This document shows, in pieces, positions 51,701-62,345 of a stretch of DNA of 64,000 nucleotides (positions are counted from its first letter, which is position 1; every line of letters starts with the position of its first letter). A program made the translations under genes and the position numbers. The DNA is from Thunnus maccoyii (lineage: Eukaryota > Chordata > Actinopteri > Scombriformes > Scombridae). The notes beneath the pieces were generated by a model, which did not search any database, was not told the origin of the DNA, and saw only the letters and a program-made list of their open reading frames with translations. The DNA is taken from the NCBI RefSeq assembly GCF_910596095.1, contig NC_056548.1:9573151-9637150 (forward strand), given 5' to 3'.

Positions 51701-54700
51701 CACTGAATGGCCATGAAGAGTCTGAGGAGCCTGGCAACCCAACTTTGCAACCAACGAGTTTGTCCTCAGTGAGTGATTTCACCTCAGCAAGAACATGTAT
51801 TGATTCTCAAGGAAATGCTGTGGAGAAAGATGACACAGGTCAACAAAAAGAAAATTCTCATCTTAATCCTACCGTCGGTGATATTTGTTCAAAAAGAGTG
51901 GACCAGCAGAGCTACTCTGAAGCCCCTGCTTTGAATTCTGATTGCCCACAACTTCCCCAAATATCCCTTGCAACACCTGACACCACCGGTGGCACAAAGG
52001 TGAACCTTTGCTGTAAATATGTAAAGGATGTCAGTATGAAAGACGCATCCAGTGTGGAAGATGAGGACTGTCATTCATGCAAACAAAACTCACCGAGGGC
52101 AGTCAAACAGCATATCCAAAATAGCCCTCACATGTTGGGGGCTGTGAAAAAGTTCTGTGATGGAGCAGTCAGTCAATTCAGACCACAGAACCATTACAGC
52201 GACCAGAATACATCCACTTACGAGAAGCAGCCTGGCCATGATGACAGTGAAACAGACACCACGCTAGGAGGTAAACCTTCTATCAGAGCACAGGATCAGT
52301 TCAGCAATCCGCAAACCCATTCAAATAACTTGGCTCAGACTTTTGTCGTCAATATGAATTACAAAAACAAATGTCAAAATATGCCACATTCACAGTGCAG
52401 ATTTGATAAAGATGCTCAAACCCACAGCAAAGGTGATGATGTAATGAAAAATGACAAAGAGATATTGACCCAGTCTGAAGTGCAGCTGCCAGAGAGCTTG
52501 GCAGAGTCTAAATATGAAACAAGTATTTCTGGTTCTACACAACCCCGACACGAAATGCCACAGGGAAATGGCGTCAAAAATACAAGTTGCTTTGGGTCTG
52601 TAAGGCCGCAAGAGGGCAAGATAAACACATCTACCGGCACACAGGGTAATTCTGCTCTTATATCAAAAAAGGCCAAGTCTAAAAGGCTCAGAAGGTCTAA
52701 GATCCAGACTCATCCCACCTCTTCCTCTGACTCCTCTCTTAAGTCTTCATCAGATGAAGAGGATGACATAACCTCCAGAGTACATCACAGCAGACTCTCA
52801 TCTACACGGGGAAAGCTTGGATCTGAGAGTACCGGCAAACTAGAAGTCAGACAGCCTAGAAGCAATGATGCAGATATTTCTGCTACAGTGTCAATGAGAA
52901 AATGTAAAGTGAAGACTTGTTCTTCTAAAAATGAGGTTCAATTTAGTAGAAATTATTGCCAAAAAAGACATTCTTTACCCCCTGTAGAAAAAATCATTCC
53001 CTTTGCAAAGAAAAGCGAACCACAACATACACTGAAGTCGCAGGACTCCCCCATGCATTTTGCCTCTAGTGACATCAACCCTTTTGTTCACCAGTGGCAA
53101 GACGAGGACTCAGACCAACACTGTTATAAAAACCCAGCATTTGGAAGTGCTGCTGACCTTTCCTGTAAATCTCCCCTTTTAAACAGCACTGAAAAACGTA
53201 TAACAAGATGCTGTAGTGTTGACAATGGTTTGAATGGGCAGAACTCTCCTTTCAACTCCCATCTCAGCACTTACGCCACCAACAAGGGGCTCTCCAGTAC
53301 ACTCAGCAGTATGGAGGATTATAAAGAACAAGTCAACAAAACATCTCAGCTTACGCCACATCAACAGACATCCATCGATATTCACAATCACCCAGCCAAT
53401 CTGACAATGAACAGTAGTTCTTCAAACAACGATGTTCCCAGCGGTTTTAGTAACAACTCCAGTCACATGGATGAAATCATGTTTGTTTACTCATCTGAGC
53501 AAGAGTCTCAGGCGCCCAAAGCCCAAACCCAGGCCCAAAGAAGGAAGACATGTGAACATGGCACTCAAACTGAGCGTAGCCTTCAGACAATGCTGGTTAA
53601 TGCTAGTAACAGTAGTAGTGCTCTAAAGAGGAAAGAGCGGCACAAAAGGAGCAACACTGATGTACCTGCAACACAGAAAACCAAAGTGGACATTAAAGAA
53701 TCTCCAACGTGGGCCAGTATGGAAAGCATGTCAGTCCAACTCTCAAAGTTGATCGACAGCACTTCAGACCTGCTGGAGGACGTCCAGGGAATGAGAACAG
53801 GTGAAGCCCTCAAGTCCAGTCCACAGAAGAGCGTCAACTTGTCAAATATCAGCATCTCCTATAGTGAGAGTAAAGACTGCACCAAGAGAGACTGCTCAAC
53901 TCAAACAGCAGTAGATGTTGGGATCCAGACAGAAAGGCCTTTAACACCAGCAATGAAGGAAATCGCAAAGCATCAAACATCTACTGAAAGGTCCAAAGCT
54001 CATGAGGTCAATGTGATTGTCAAAGTGATTGGTTCTGAGGTTGTTAGTGTGTCGAAAGACAAGGATGTTCACTGTGTGGTGAAAAATGAAGCTAACACAC
54101 AGGAAAAGATGCAGAGCATGCCTGACCTGAGGTTTAACACCTCTGCTGCAGCAAAAAGGTCTACTATACAATCAGAGAACGCCCCCGTCAAAACACCACC
54201 TATGAAGACTGCAGCTGAAGGTCGAAGACGTGTAAGATCTGCTTCTTCAAGAGGCTCAAAGCAAAGCACGCCTGAGGCACTGTTCCACAAAAGTGTTGCA
54301 GTCTCTGAAATCACCCCCAGATCAGCAAGAAACAGCCACCAAGAAAATCACAGCCCTTCTAAAAGAGGTGATCCATCACCTCGTTCAAAGAAAGAGCCTA
54401 CATACACAGATCGTGCATCGTCTCCCATTCTCACTGTGGGAATGAGATTACATATGAATCAGAGAGGAAAACACTCCACACTTTGTCCTCCAAAATATCA
54501 AGATGGGAATACAAACCATGCTTCAGAGGAAGAAAGCCTTATTGTGCCTTCTAGCATACAGTCAGCATGTACATCTATTTCAGAAGATGATCAAATGCCC
54601 AGACAGGATTGTGATGTTTCCTCGAGAAAATCAGAATCTGTATCACTCGAGAAAGTGAGTGAAATGAGTTGCTCTAGCCCCAAAGGCTCCGATAAGTGCT

Positions 54701-57700
54701 CTGCAAGCCTGAGTTCATCACTGGATAGATATACAGACACTGACAGGAGAAATATTGCCTATAAAGACAAGAGCAACACCCAGCCCAGTCCCAAATGGCA
54801 GATGACCTGTCCTCCAAGTCCTGTCAAGACCTCTACTGATGGTTTACCCATGCAGAACCATATCTCTCCCATATTAAAACAGACTGGTGTGCACGAACAG
54901 CTGGCTAAATCTAGACATAGCAAAACACCAAACTACACAACCCAACCAAGACCTGCAGTGGATTCTGTAGATTTTTGTGTTGACGCCTACAATCCTTCCC
55001 CAAACAGCGACAGGACTGTTCTACTTCAAGAGGACGACATGGTGTCGCTGGCACCCAGTGAGTGCAACACAGATATCCTCGTGAACATTACACCTGTCAC
55101 CAGCATGTCCATGTGTCCAGAACACAAGAGAGTCCCTGAGGACCTGCCTATGCACAATAAATTCACTAACTGGTCAGGCATCAACCATCAACAATCAAAG
55201 CGCTGGAGTCTCCCCAACAAACTGGACACAAGTTTTAAAAACGACCATAAGGAGAGCAGAAACTGTGCCGAATGGGGCGAGATGGAGAGTTACGGCTCAA
55301 ATGCGGAGTCTATGGTGCAGAGCGACAGAAGGGCGAGAGAGATAGAGAGGCTGCGACAGGAGAGAGAGCAGGTGATGGCTACAGTCAACCTCAGCATGAA
55401 CCCCACACCGCTGACTGTGGAGCTGACAGAGGCCAAGCTCCATTACGGCCTGGGAGAGACAGACACACTGTTAAAGATGCTGTCCCCGAGGTCCAGAGAG
55501 GAGCCGGAGCCACCGACCTCTGCTCCTACCAATCAGCAGCTGTATGACAGGTAAAGATACACATGACTCAAATACTCTTTAATTTTAATTTTATACAACA
55601 TTTTTGGGCTTTTGTTTGGATAACACAATACAAGCATCTATACAAGAGTTTTGCCTAAACAAGGAAACTTCCTAAAATTGCCAGTTTCCTGATTTACATC
55701 AGGAAATAACTAATCAAAGAGTTAGTAAACAAGACTAAATATATAACCACACATTCTATGTAGCTTTCAATACCTTACTGTTTTTGATACTTAATACTAC
55801 AGACACATTTCGGTTGGTAGTAAAAAGGTGTTGAAGTGGGATGTCCAGCCCTAAAACTGATAAATATTAAGTAAATATTTCCTGCTAAACTGTGTTCTAA
55901 GATATTTTTATAAAATCTGGTTCAGTGTGTGAAGAACTTTATTTGTTTATTTGTAGCCACTGCACCCATCTTGGAATAATGATGAATGTTTTGTAAAATG
56001 TGCTAAAAGCCTCTTCTTTGACCTTATTGGTTTAATTGTATTTCTGCTATTGTCGTCTTTTCCTCTCAGACATCGCAGGAGTATTGAGGGTTTGAGGCAG
56101 CAGAGGGAGGAGCGTCTCCAGACTTTCCGGAGAGCTCGTAGTCTGAGTCCCAGCAAACATCCTCGCTCCTCTCCTCAAGAGGCCGTTTCCTCCTCCAAGG
56201 TTTCTGTCGCCACGCCCAGTCGGCGTAAGGATTATCTGCAACAGCTGCGTCAAGAGGTGATAGACAGCACCAGGTAAGACACTGGGTCTTTCACTATTTC
56301 ACAACAATGTGGTCATAGTAGTCTTAAATTGAATACATAAATCTTTTCAGGTTTCTATGGAAAATGCCAACATAAGATATTAATCAGAAAAACTTCTGTA
56401 ACATGTGTATTATATTTGTTTAAATGCAGCTGCTGTTTTGCATTTCTTGATTGAGATCTCACCCAATTATCTATTTGACAGAATACCAGACCCTCCAAGA
56501 GGAGAGGGCCAGTGCCCGTCTGATATTGAGCAGCTGTTGCGTGACTACGGCCGTGCCCGGGAGGAAGCCAGGACAGAGATCGCAAAGGCACGGGAACGAC
56601 TGAGAGAAAGGACCGAGCAGGAGAAGAGGAGGCTTCAGCAGCAGGCCCTGTCTCAGGAAGTTAAAGTCAGTTTGTTTGTCATTGCAGTGACGTAATTGAT
56701 TTGTCATAAGTCACAAAAACAACAATAAAGACATCAGACATCATCATGAGTCAATTTGCTTGAGGCACCAGATAGATAGGATGAGATTTTTGATAAAAGT
56801 ATTTCATTTTTCAGTTTGTCCAGCTCACTTTCTACTAGATTAGGCTAAAATAAACCTCAACAGTTAACTGCAAACACAAATTGTCATAGGTTTATTGATG
56901 TAAACATTAAATATGAACGGTTAATAAAATATTTTGTTTGTAGATTTTTTAGGAACTTACAGTTTTATTTGTAACATTATACAGTAATGCATATACTTTC
57001 CCTGATATCTCCATTTATGTGTGTGACAGGATGACCTGAGACATCGAACAAGAATCAGCAACAGCACCTTGTGCACAGGATCCAGCCTGAGCCTTTCCTC
57101 TGGACCAACGTCCGGGTACAACAGCGGCAACACTGTCCAGCTTTCACATTGCAGCAGACCAGTTCTTACTGGACAGGTTGGTGCACTGATGTTACACATT
57201 ACAGAGGATTTGAGTAATTGATAAAGAATAAATACACTGAAATTCAAGATGACTGGATCCCATTCCAGATCTATTAGACTCAATAAATACCTCACAAAAA
57301 GATAAAATCTCCATGTATTTGTTGTGATTTTACTTTTTGAGCAACACACAGGCTAACTGTATTGATGTCACTGTTTTGGTTTAGACTACAGGGTTCCAGG
57401 ATGAAGGGCTGAAGGTCAGGACACGTCCTCCTATATGTGGTCCTCAAAGTGTGAAGACACAGGGTGCCTGGCTGTCTGCCCAGGGTAAGGACTGAACTTT
57501 GTTTCACAAACAGACTTTGGCAAAACATCCATCAGGAGTATGTTAAATATTTCAATTTCCATATACCATCTCAGCATAAATACCTATTTGGGTTCAGTGA
57601 AAGGTTTCATTTTGACATTAGAAACTAAGAGATATGATTCCAGATAACTTAAAATAGCTTCTACGTGGTTCCCTGTATCTAAATTCCATGTTAACTTCCT

Positions 57701-59762
57701 TGTGTTTTATTAGATGTCCGCTTCGAGCCTTCTGTCACCGGGTTTGAGCCGGTGATGACCTCATCTCCATCACCCCCAACGTGTACTCGACGGCGCACCG
57801 CCTCCTTCGGCTCCTGCTCTTCCATATCCACAACTTATCAGGATATCACATCCAGTCTCCTCGGTCGAGCTCTAGCCGAGGTAATACACAACTCGGAATT
57901 AATTCTAAAAAAAACTTGTAGTGTGAGAAAAGATGTCTTTGGACTGCACTTGTAATCATTGACTGTACAATGATTATCCATGTTTGTAATCTAAACTTTC
58001 AGACATTTGTATCAAATTGTAAATTTCTTTCACCTTAGGTGCGACTTGCTTCCTCTGGGGATTTGAGCAACCTGATGACGGGCAAGGCCACAGCAGGCTG
58101 GAAGTGAGTTTAATCATTTCCCCTTATTAAACTCATCCAAACACGATCTGTCCTTGAGACTATCGCCAACCACGGGATCTACTTTCTCAGGATTTCTCTC
58201 CAAGCTTAATCTCTCTTAGATGAGATTAAGCGGCTCATTCATGTGCTAATATATTAAGTCCATGTTTATTCAGATACCAGGGAGAAGAACGAGGCATCCA
58301 GGCTTACTATAAGCCCTCTTCCAGCCTGTCTGTCCATGGTTTCATGGGGGCCGGGGAGCTGGACAGACCCCTTGACAGCCTGTGGAGCCTTATCTGCCAG
58401 CTGTCCAAGAGCCACATGTACAATCAGTCAGTCCGTTCTGTCTGGACACGACCACTAGATGACAGCACTCAGCTGGGTGAGCTAATGTCCCTGCCTAGTC
58501 TATATTCTCCGTCACATATAATACATGTTTGAAGCAAACTTTCTGAAATCCCAAATGATACTTATAGTCAATCCATAGTAGATATTTATTATTAAATCAG
58601 CTACTCTGATAATACTAGTTCATGAGATACAGATAAATATTTATTTGCAATTGAACCTGTATGTGATGGAAGAGTTTACCTCGCAAAAAACATGCATTTT
58701 TGCAAAATATAAATATAGAAAATGTTTACAATTTTTGTCTTTTCTGCAAAATTATTTATATTTTTGCAAGGCATTTACCGACCCTCGCAAATGTATGTTT
58801 CAAATTATGCATCTGCATCCATTAGTTATCTATAGTACAGCACAGTACAGTCACATTCATCACTGACAAGCTTCTTGTATTGCATGACCAACTCCATTCT
58901 CACACCTGCAGTATGTTAGATTTAATACCTACAGTACATCTTCATATGTTCTGCTTTGTTCAAATGTTTCTTATTCTCACCAAAGTTATATTTTGACTAT
59001 TTGATTTTGTGTTCACACTGATGTAGGGTTATTATTATTATTATCATATCATGTTACAAATACATCAAATTTTGCTCTTTTTTACTGACAACTGAAAGAT
59101 AAACTGCATTCTAAGCTTCTTAAGCACTATTGTTCTGTTCCAGTGCTTCAGTTCTTCCATATTTTCCTTTTATTTACAAGTTTTTATCAACCATATTTGT
59201 CCATCTGACGCATTCTCTCTCTCTCTCTGTATTTCTGTTTAGTCTACATATTAACAGATCCGTCCACCTGCCACCTCAGCCAGCCGCGGGACTTCTGCTG
59301 CATTAGCACCGAATCAAAACAGGTAAGCACAGCTGCAAAATCAACCAGCCGGTCCTGATGATTACTGCTAGTTGCCCTTGTACAGGGTTCATTGAGCATT
59401 CGCAGCATAGCCAAACACAAAATCGCAATGTAGTTTGAAGGAGAAAATTCCATTTACTGTCATATTAGTGTAGCGTGAAATCAGGAGAGGACAGTGCTGC
59501 CTCTTGTAATTACAACCAATTTAAGAGCAAGCGGCGCAGCATTGAGTTTTTCATCCACAAAATGTAGAACATGCGAACAGGTATTTAGGAACTCGTCATG
59601 CTGTTCAGCACTGCCTCACAGATACGACAGGGAGTGTAAACAACGCTGACCCAGGGGCAGTGGGTGTGGAAGAAAGCAAGTCAGCTGTTGGTTATCAGTG
59701 TCAGTGAACAGTTGCCTCTCGGCTGATCAAAAGGCTGCACTGCCTGTTTTATTGATGATTTT

Positions 59763-59802
<40 letters not shown>

Positions 59803-60163
59803 TCACTGCCCCAGGGTGGCCTGAGCGTGTTGGCAATGCAGTCTGTGTTCGAGGAGTCTCTGCCTCGTCCCAGTGTTGATGCCGTCCGAGGGGAGATGAT
59901 GCCCAGTTGCTGGATCCTGCAGCCGGTCAGACGAAGTGGACAGGAAGTCACCAGGGTCGTCTACCTTCTGCAGGTGAGATATGACAACTATATACAGTCA
60001 TAGTTGACAGGCTGGTCTTTGCCTTGTTATTTTGTGAATTAACTGTCGTCATCTTCTCCAGGTTGATCTCGGATCTCCATCTTTTCCTCACCGACTCTTG
60101 AACACTGTTGCCAGGAGACAAGCAGCTGTCATCGCCGATCTTGACATTTTCCTCGCTTCGTAA
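17235..60163 (+). CDS. STARD9: STARD9 / KIF16A: kinesin with FHA and START domains (32 coding exons, 3631 codons)
   Basis: A plus-end microtubule motor of kinesin-3-like type with a C-terminal lipid-binding START domain. The literature ties human STARD9 to centrosome (pericentriolar) cohesion in mitosis and to lysosome tubulation. Thirty-two exons join to an open frame of 10896 nt. Domain order: motor (about 1-395) with P-loop GQTGSGKT (103-110), switch I SSRSH (221-225) and switch II DLAGSE (253-258); neck coil (398-449); FHA (about 510-597); coiled coil (617-790); a long disordered tail, mostly one exon (842-3162); a second coiled coil; START (about 3430-3631). The recalled human protein is about 4700 residues; the shortfall is in the tail. 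All catalytic motor motifs are intact, so it should be functional. Naming rests on the motor-FHA-START order and close identity at both ends. Confidence 0.97.
17282..20755 (+). other. STARD9: STARD9 intron 1
   Basis: 3.5 kb of non-coding DNA. It holds a truncated hAT MITE copy (17870-18165) and a short (AC)n run at 18658-18670. A purine-rich stretch at about 20270-20420 gives a spurious frame. No exon or other element recognised. Confidence 0.7.
17870..18165. mobile_element. hAT-type MITE, third copy (left end worn)
   Basis: The right end ttttagttgcagccctg and inner blocks (catcaactgattaatatttt, tttggttgttggacaaaaca-like) match the 10212-10656 family. The left inverted repeat is no longer clear. 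In STARD9 intron 1. Confidence 0.6.
20826..23740 (+). other. STARD9: STARD9 intron 2
   Basis: 2.9 kb, non-coding. Contains a perfect (GA)n microsatellite at 21533-21562, a poly-T run near 23250-23267 and a (GT)n microsatellite at 23576-23595. Frames such as 21572-21937 lack codon structure and similarity to known proteins. No transposon boundary was identified. Confidence 0.6.
21533..21562. repeat. (GA)n microsatellite
   Basis: About fifteen perfect GA units in STARD9 intron 2. Confidence 0.9.
25917..26423. mobile_element. 507-bp MITE with CATTGACTG ends
   Basis: The left end CATTGACTGTATATAAATAT, continuing into GGACGACG, is mirrored by the right end, which reads cgacgtccatctttaaacac and closes with AGTCAATG (to 26423). 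The interior (cttgcttgggtcatttggag, cctgcgcagtagag, ccatctttggggaaaaat) is that of a dispersed teleost repeat known from memory. No transposase. In STARD9 intron 3. Confidence 0.75.
32243..32545. mobile_element. hAT-type MITE, fourth copy
   Basis: Begins cagggttgcagctaatgatt and ends actgatcgtttcagcactgg, with the shared middle (ccagaagacaaagaaaatct-type). Both ends are diverged. In STARD9 intron 3. Confidence 0.6.
35848..36172. mobile_element. hAT-type MITE, fifth copy
   Basis: The right end caaccaatcgttgcagctct and inner phrases (ccagagttgcccagagag, tcttcaaattccttgttttt, ctgtgtgacaaagaaaagca) match the family; the left end is worn. In STARD9 intron 6. Confidence 0.65.
36533..38564 (+). other. 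STARD9: STARD9 intron 7
   Basis: 2.0 kb, AT-rich, with T-rich tracts near 37490 and 37930. No coding, repeat boundary or RNA gene recognised. Confidence 0.6.
39731..39760 (-). other. Hammerhead-ribozyme-like motif (degenerate)
   Basis: On the minus strand the segment contains CTGATGA, then GGTC-TGATG-GGCC (a four-base-pair stem with one G-T pair), then GAAAG. This is the order CUGAUGA / stem II / GAAA of the hammerhead core. Such motifs are known in the terminal repeats of Penelope-like retroelements. Stems I and III were not established, so activity is doubtful. Confidence 0.35.
39767..41195 (+). pseudogene. DIRS-like retrotransposon relic (gag and tyrosine recombinase pieces)
   Basis: A first frame (39767-40144) looks like a DIRS Gag: [16 protein letters not shown] followed by a Pro/Lys/Arg-rich tail. 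A later part (about 40600-41060) matches the DIRS tyrosine-recombinase region: [61 protein letters not shown], then an in-frame stop and [16 protein letters not shown]. Reverse transcriptase and RNase H are missing between them, so the copy has a large internal deletion as well as stops. It lies in sense orientation in STARD9 intron 11. DIRS assignment is by recalled family patterns. Confidence 0.7.
41196..41775 (+). pseudogene. L2/CR1-type LINE 3' end (reverse transcriptase C-terminus)
   Basis: The frame 41210-41461 carries the end of a non-LTR reverse transcriptase [58 protein letters not shown] and TTRLKNRFI. It is followed by a stop and an A/T-rich tail with ttgcacagcagtacaatgac, typical of L2-like 3' UTRs. 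It is 5'-truncated, as usual for LINE insertions, and abuts the DIRS relic. Confidence 0.75.
42544..42594 (+). repeat. (TG)25 tract abutting the STARD9 exon 12 acceptor
   Basis: A perfect 51-nt TG repeat separated from the AG acceptor (42602-42603) by only cttttgc. It occupies the branch-point and polypyrimidine zone. Confidence 0.95.
42791..48418 (+). CDS. STARD9: STARD9 exons 13-21 (neck, FHA domain, coiled coil)
   Basis: Exons: 42791-42868, 43127-43204, 43940-44119, 45613-45664, 46078-46203, 46755-46837, 47032-47093, 47537-47730 and 47938-48418. Exons 13-14 code for the neck coil [25 protein letters not shown]. Exon 14 has a CAGCAG acceptor, so Gln may be optional. Exon 15 gives [10 protein letters not shown] and [12 protein letters not shown]; exons 16-18 form the FHA fold ([53 protein letters not shown]). 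FHA domains bind phospho-threonine. Exons 20-21 are Glu/Arg/Gln-rich coiled coil, ending in a basic segment ([24 protein letters not shown]). Exon 21 also holds GIQTD (residues 705-709), an LC8-type motif. Confidence 0.95.
44120..45612 (+). other. STARD9: STARD9 intron 15
   Basis: 1.5 kb, T-rich, with a (GT)n run near 44704-44733 and a hAT-like MITE at 45112-45537. Nothing else recognised. Confidence 0.6.
45112..45537. mobile_element. 426-bp hAT-like non-autonomous element
   Basis: The left end CAGGGTTTCCGCCAGA and the right end TCTGGCGAAAACCCTG are inverted repeats with one mismatch. GTGTG directly flanks both sides. Extended internal symmetry (gttaggccc near both ends) and a pyrimidine tract (ctctctcg repeats, about 45448-45477) are seen. 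No transposase frame. Confidence 0.8.
48591..55550 (+). CDS. STARD9: STARD9 exon 22 (giant 6960-nt exon, disordered tail)
   Basis: A single uninterrupted exon of about 2320 codons, bounded by tcaacag|ACACTT and GACAG|gtaaag. Human STARD9 also has one giant exon here (from memory). The product is Ser/Thr/Lys/Asn-rich and mostly disordered. Islands shared with human stand out near the end: [38 protein letters not shown] (2499-2503), STQT (2611-2614), GIQTE (2619-2623), [20 protein letters not shown] and [19 protein letters not shown] tripeptides, possible APC/C signals, are at 960-962 and 1928-1930. The exon is rich in AAA/GAA codons in the middle and more GC-rich at both ends. Several frames of 200-380 nt on the opposite strand are shadows. 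Confidence 0.97.
56070..58103 (+). CDS. STARD9: STARD9 exons 23-28 (C-terminal coiled coil to START entry)
   Basis: Exons: 56070-56273, 56482-56665, 57030-57176, 57385-57484, 57714-57880 and 58039-58103. Exon 23 gives [27 protein letters not shown] and [12 protein letters not shown]; exon 24 the coil [25 protein letters not shown], both close to human. Exons 25-27 are Ser/Gly/Thr-rich linkers ([28 protein letters not shown]). Exon 28 (ATAGW) opens the START domain. Introns are short (about 160-360 bp). Confidence 0.94.
58274..60163 (+). CDS. STARD9: STARD9 exons 29-32 (START lipid-transfer domain)
   Basis: Exons: 58274-58476, 59243-59322, 59815-59973 and 60062-60163, with stop TAA at 60161-60163. 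These code for the START fold: [75 protein letters not shown] and [24 protein letters not shown] domains form a helix-grip pocket for a lipid or sterol; the ligand of STARD9 is not settled. The DFCC and EV/ITRVVYL signatures match human, and no pocket segment is missing. A long (TC)n tract (59767-59796) forms the polypyrimidine tract of exon 31. Confidence 0.96.
58477..59242 (+). other. STARD9: STARD9 intron 29
   Basis: AT-rich, with a short (ATT)n run near 59032. No gene, repeat boundary or RNA recognised. Confidence 0.6.
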
Positions 60164-61039
60164 ATCCGCAGACACACACACACGAAGACGCATCAGCAGT
60201 GAGCACTTAGACTTAACTGTCTCCACTGTGGAGTTAGTCTGTCTTTTTGAATTTGCACCTAAAAAATTTTTTACTTGACTTTTTCTATTTTAAGAGCACT
60301 GTTATCTTGATTTCCAGTTACAAAGTTGAAGCAGCTTTTTTTTGTATGAAGGTATTTAAAAAAAAAAAAAAATTGAAACTGTATTTTTGTACGTGTATGT
60401 GAATGCTTTTAACAATCATACTCCTATTATACCAAAGATTAGTTAGAAGTCTAAGGGAATGACTTGCCATGACCCGTTATCAAGATCCCCAACTTGATCT
60501 TTTCACCAATATGATGAAATATCTTAATAAATATTTCATAATCTGATAAGTACCAACTATTTATCTCCCTTAATACCTGTTAGCAATATGGTGTCTTCTG
60601 ATTTCTACCATTTGCTAACTTGGAAAGCTAAATATGTTAGAGACAACAAGGCATAGCAAGATAACACTCAAAAGAAATGTCACTAATTAGACGATATGTA
60701 TGTTTTCTATGCAAGTGTTCCTCTCCAGTCTTTTCTTTCTATGTATAATAGATGTAGCCAGTTTTATAGTGACAAGAACATGTCAATACAGCTGAGATTT
60801 AAACCATATACAGAAGGCAGCATCACTCTGTGCCAGATCCCGGGTCAGTCAGTTTTTGCAAAAACTTAAATGCTTTGTTTTACCCCCGTTGGCTCGACGA
60901 TGACGGGATTTGACAGATATGACAGTAAAATGAAAGCTGTAAGATTGAGGCTCACTTTCTAGGGAAAGTGTTTGGAACGCATGTGAGTTTCTTTTCTACT
61001 GATATCCAGACTTCTTCTAAATTTCCATTTGTCCGATAC

Positions 61040-61175
61040 TTTTAATTTATATAGCAAATGTTCACATGCCAACATGTTACGCTAAGCTTATGGATATTGT
61101 ACATTTTATACCTGCTTAACATCAGCAAGTTAGCATTGTCATAGTGAGCATTTTAGCAAGCGGATGTTAGTAGTA
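61040..61175. repeat. Dispersed teleost 'gttagcat' repeat fragment
   Basis: Phrases such as catgccaacatgttacgcta, ttatacctgcttaacatcag and cattgtcatagtgagcattt belong to a repeat spread through percomorph genomes (from memory). No ends are visible. Confidence 0.5.
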
Positions 61176-61508
61176 GTAAGGATGTACCGCGTGACACCTG
61201 AATTGTCCTACTTATTTACCTGGGAACTGCAAATCTTAACCACTTAATGACCTTAATTGAAAATGTATTTCAAATGTCCTTCCGCAGTAGCAAAAAAGGA
61301 CAAAGGTATGTAAGCTATGTTTTGGATAGTAGAGGTGGTGTATTGAAGGAATGCTAAGAATTAAGAGTTACTGTGTTTATCAGTGCAGGCTCTGCTCATT
61401 TTAACTCTCTCTGCAGAAAATGTAGTCCAAAAACATGTTTTGTAACATAAACATGGAGAGAAAGAGTCGGAAGGTTGGGAACTTTTTGGATATAACAAGT
61501 CTTAAGAG

Positions 61509-61650
61509 CTTGTAGGCTGATCAACTTTCAATCAAAGGTCGTCGGTTCAGGAAGCATTTGGCCTGCTGAAGTGATGTTGAGTAAGATACTGAAGATACCA
61601 ACCAAGCTCCAGGGAAGATGCTCTGTAGCTGATCCAGACCCCTGACCTCC
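61509..61650 (+). repeat. Degenerate tRNA-type SINE
   Basis: Contains a B-box-like GGTCGTCGGTTCAGGA (about 61538-61553) and the fish SINE body (gagtaagatactgaa, accaagctcc). The A-box is poorly preserved. It lies in the STARD9 3' region. Confidence 0.5.
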
Positions 61651-62345
61651 ATTTTTTTTTTCTCCCAGTAGTACTATATGGTACCCCAAATCTGCAAAAG
61701 CTGGGTTTTAAGGGCTTGTTCTCACCAACTTTATGAAGTTTCTAGTATTTATTTTGTTCCTCCTGCCCTCTTTTTGAAATGCTGTTGAATGTGTTTTATA
61801 GTTGTGATTGTTTTTTTTTTTATACGAGCAAAGCATGATGCTGTTTACAGCTGCTTGCACAAAAACTGTTAATGCATTTATCAATGTTGATATTAAAAAA
61901 AGGTGATTTTTTTAGTTTGTACAGTGTTGAAACTATGCAGAAGCTGATCAAAGACAGGACTGCTCTCAGTCAAAGCTGCGTCGGCTCTATCCAGATATGA
62001 AGCCATATTATTTACAGTAGTTTGAAGGTTCAGGACTTTTTTGGCACTGCAGCTGCAGCGCTCAGTTTGGTGACTGAAGACGTTGCCGGGGGAACCAAAG
62101 AGAAAGGAACAAAAATACAGAAGACGCAGAGTGAAGGAACGCAGTCACAACTTTTTTTGTAATGACTTCTTTTTTTTTTAATGTACATCTATATATTATA
62201 AAGTGTTTTTCATTGTGTGAAAAAGCATTGTTATTTATGTTTGTACAATGTATTGTAAATGTATTTTGTTATAAACACCCTGCTTCCTGTCGCTAATAAG
62301 ATGTAATGTGGCCATGTGTTTGGCCATGAATACAATACGTATTTT

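Larger units (their letters stand above)
60164..62345 (+). other. STARD9: STARD9 3' UTR and downstream DNA
   Basis: Non-coding after the STARD9 stop. A canonical AATAAA lies at 60526-60531, and a distal variant AATACA at 62329-62334 follows a TGTA-rich stretch. Either could end the transcript. Repeats at 61040-61175 and 61509-61650 lie between. Confidence 0.4.
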
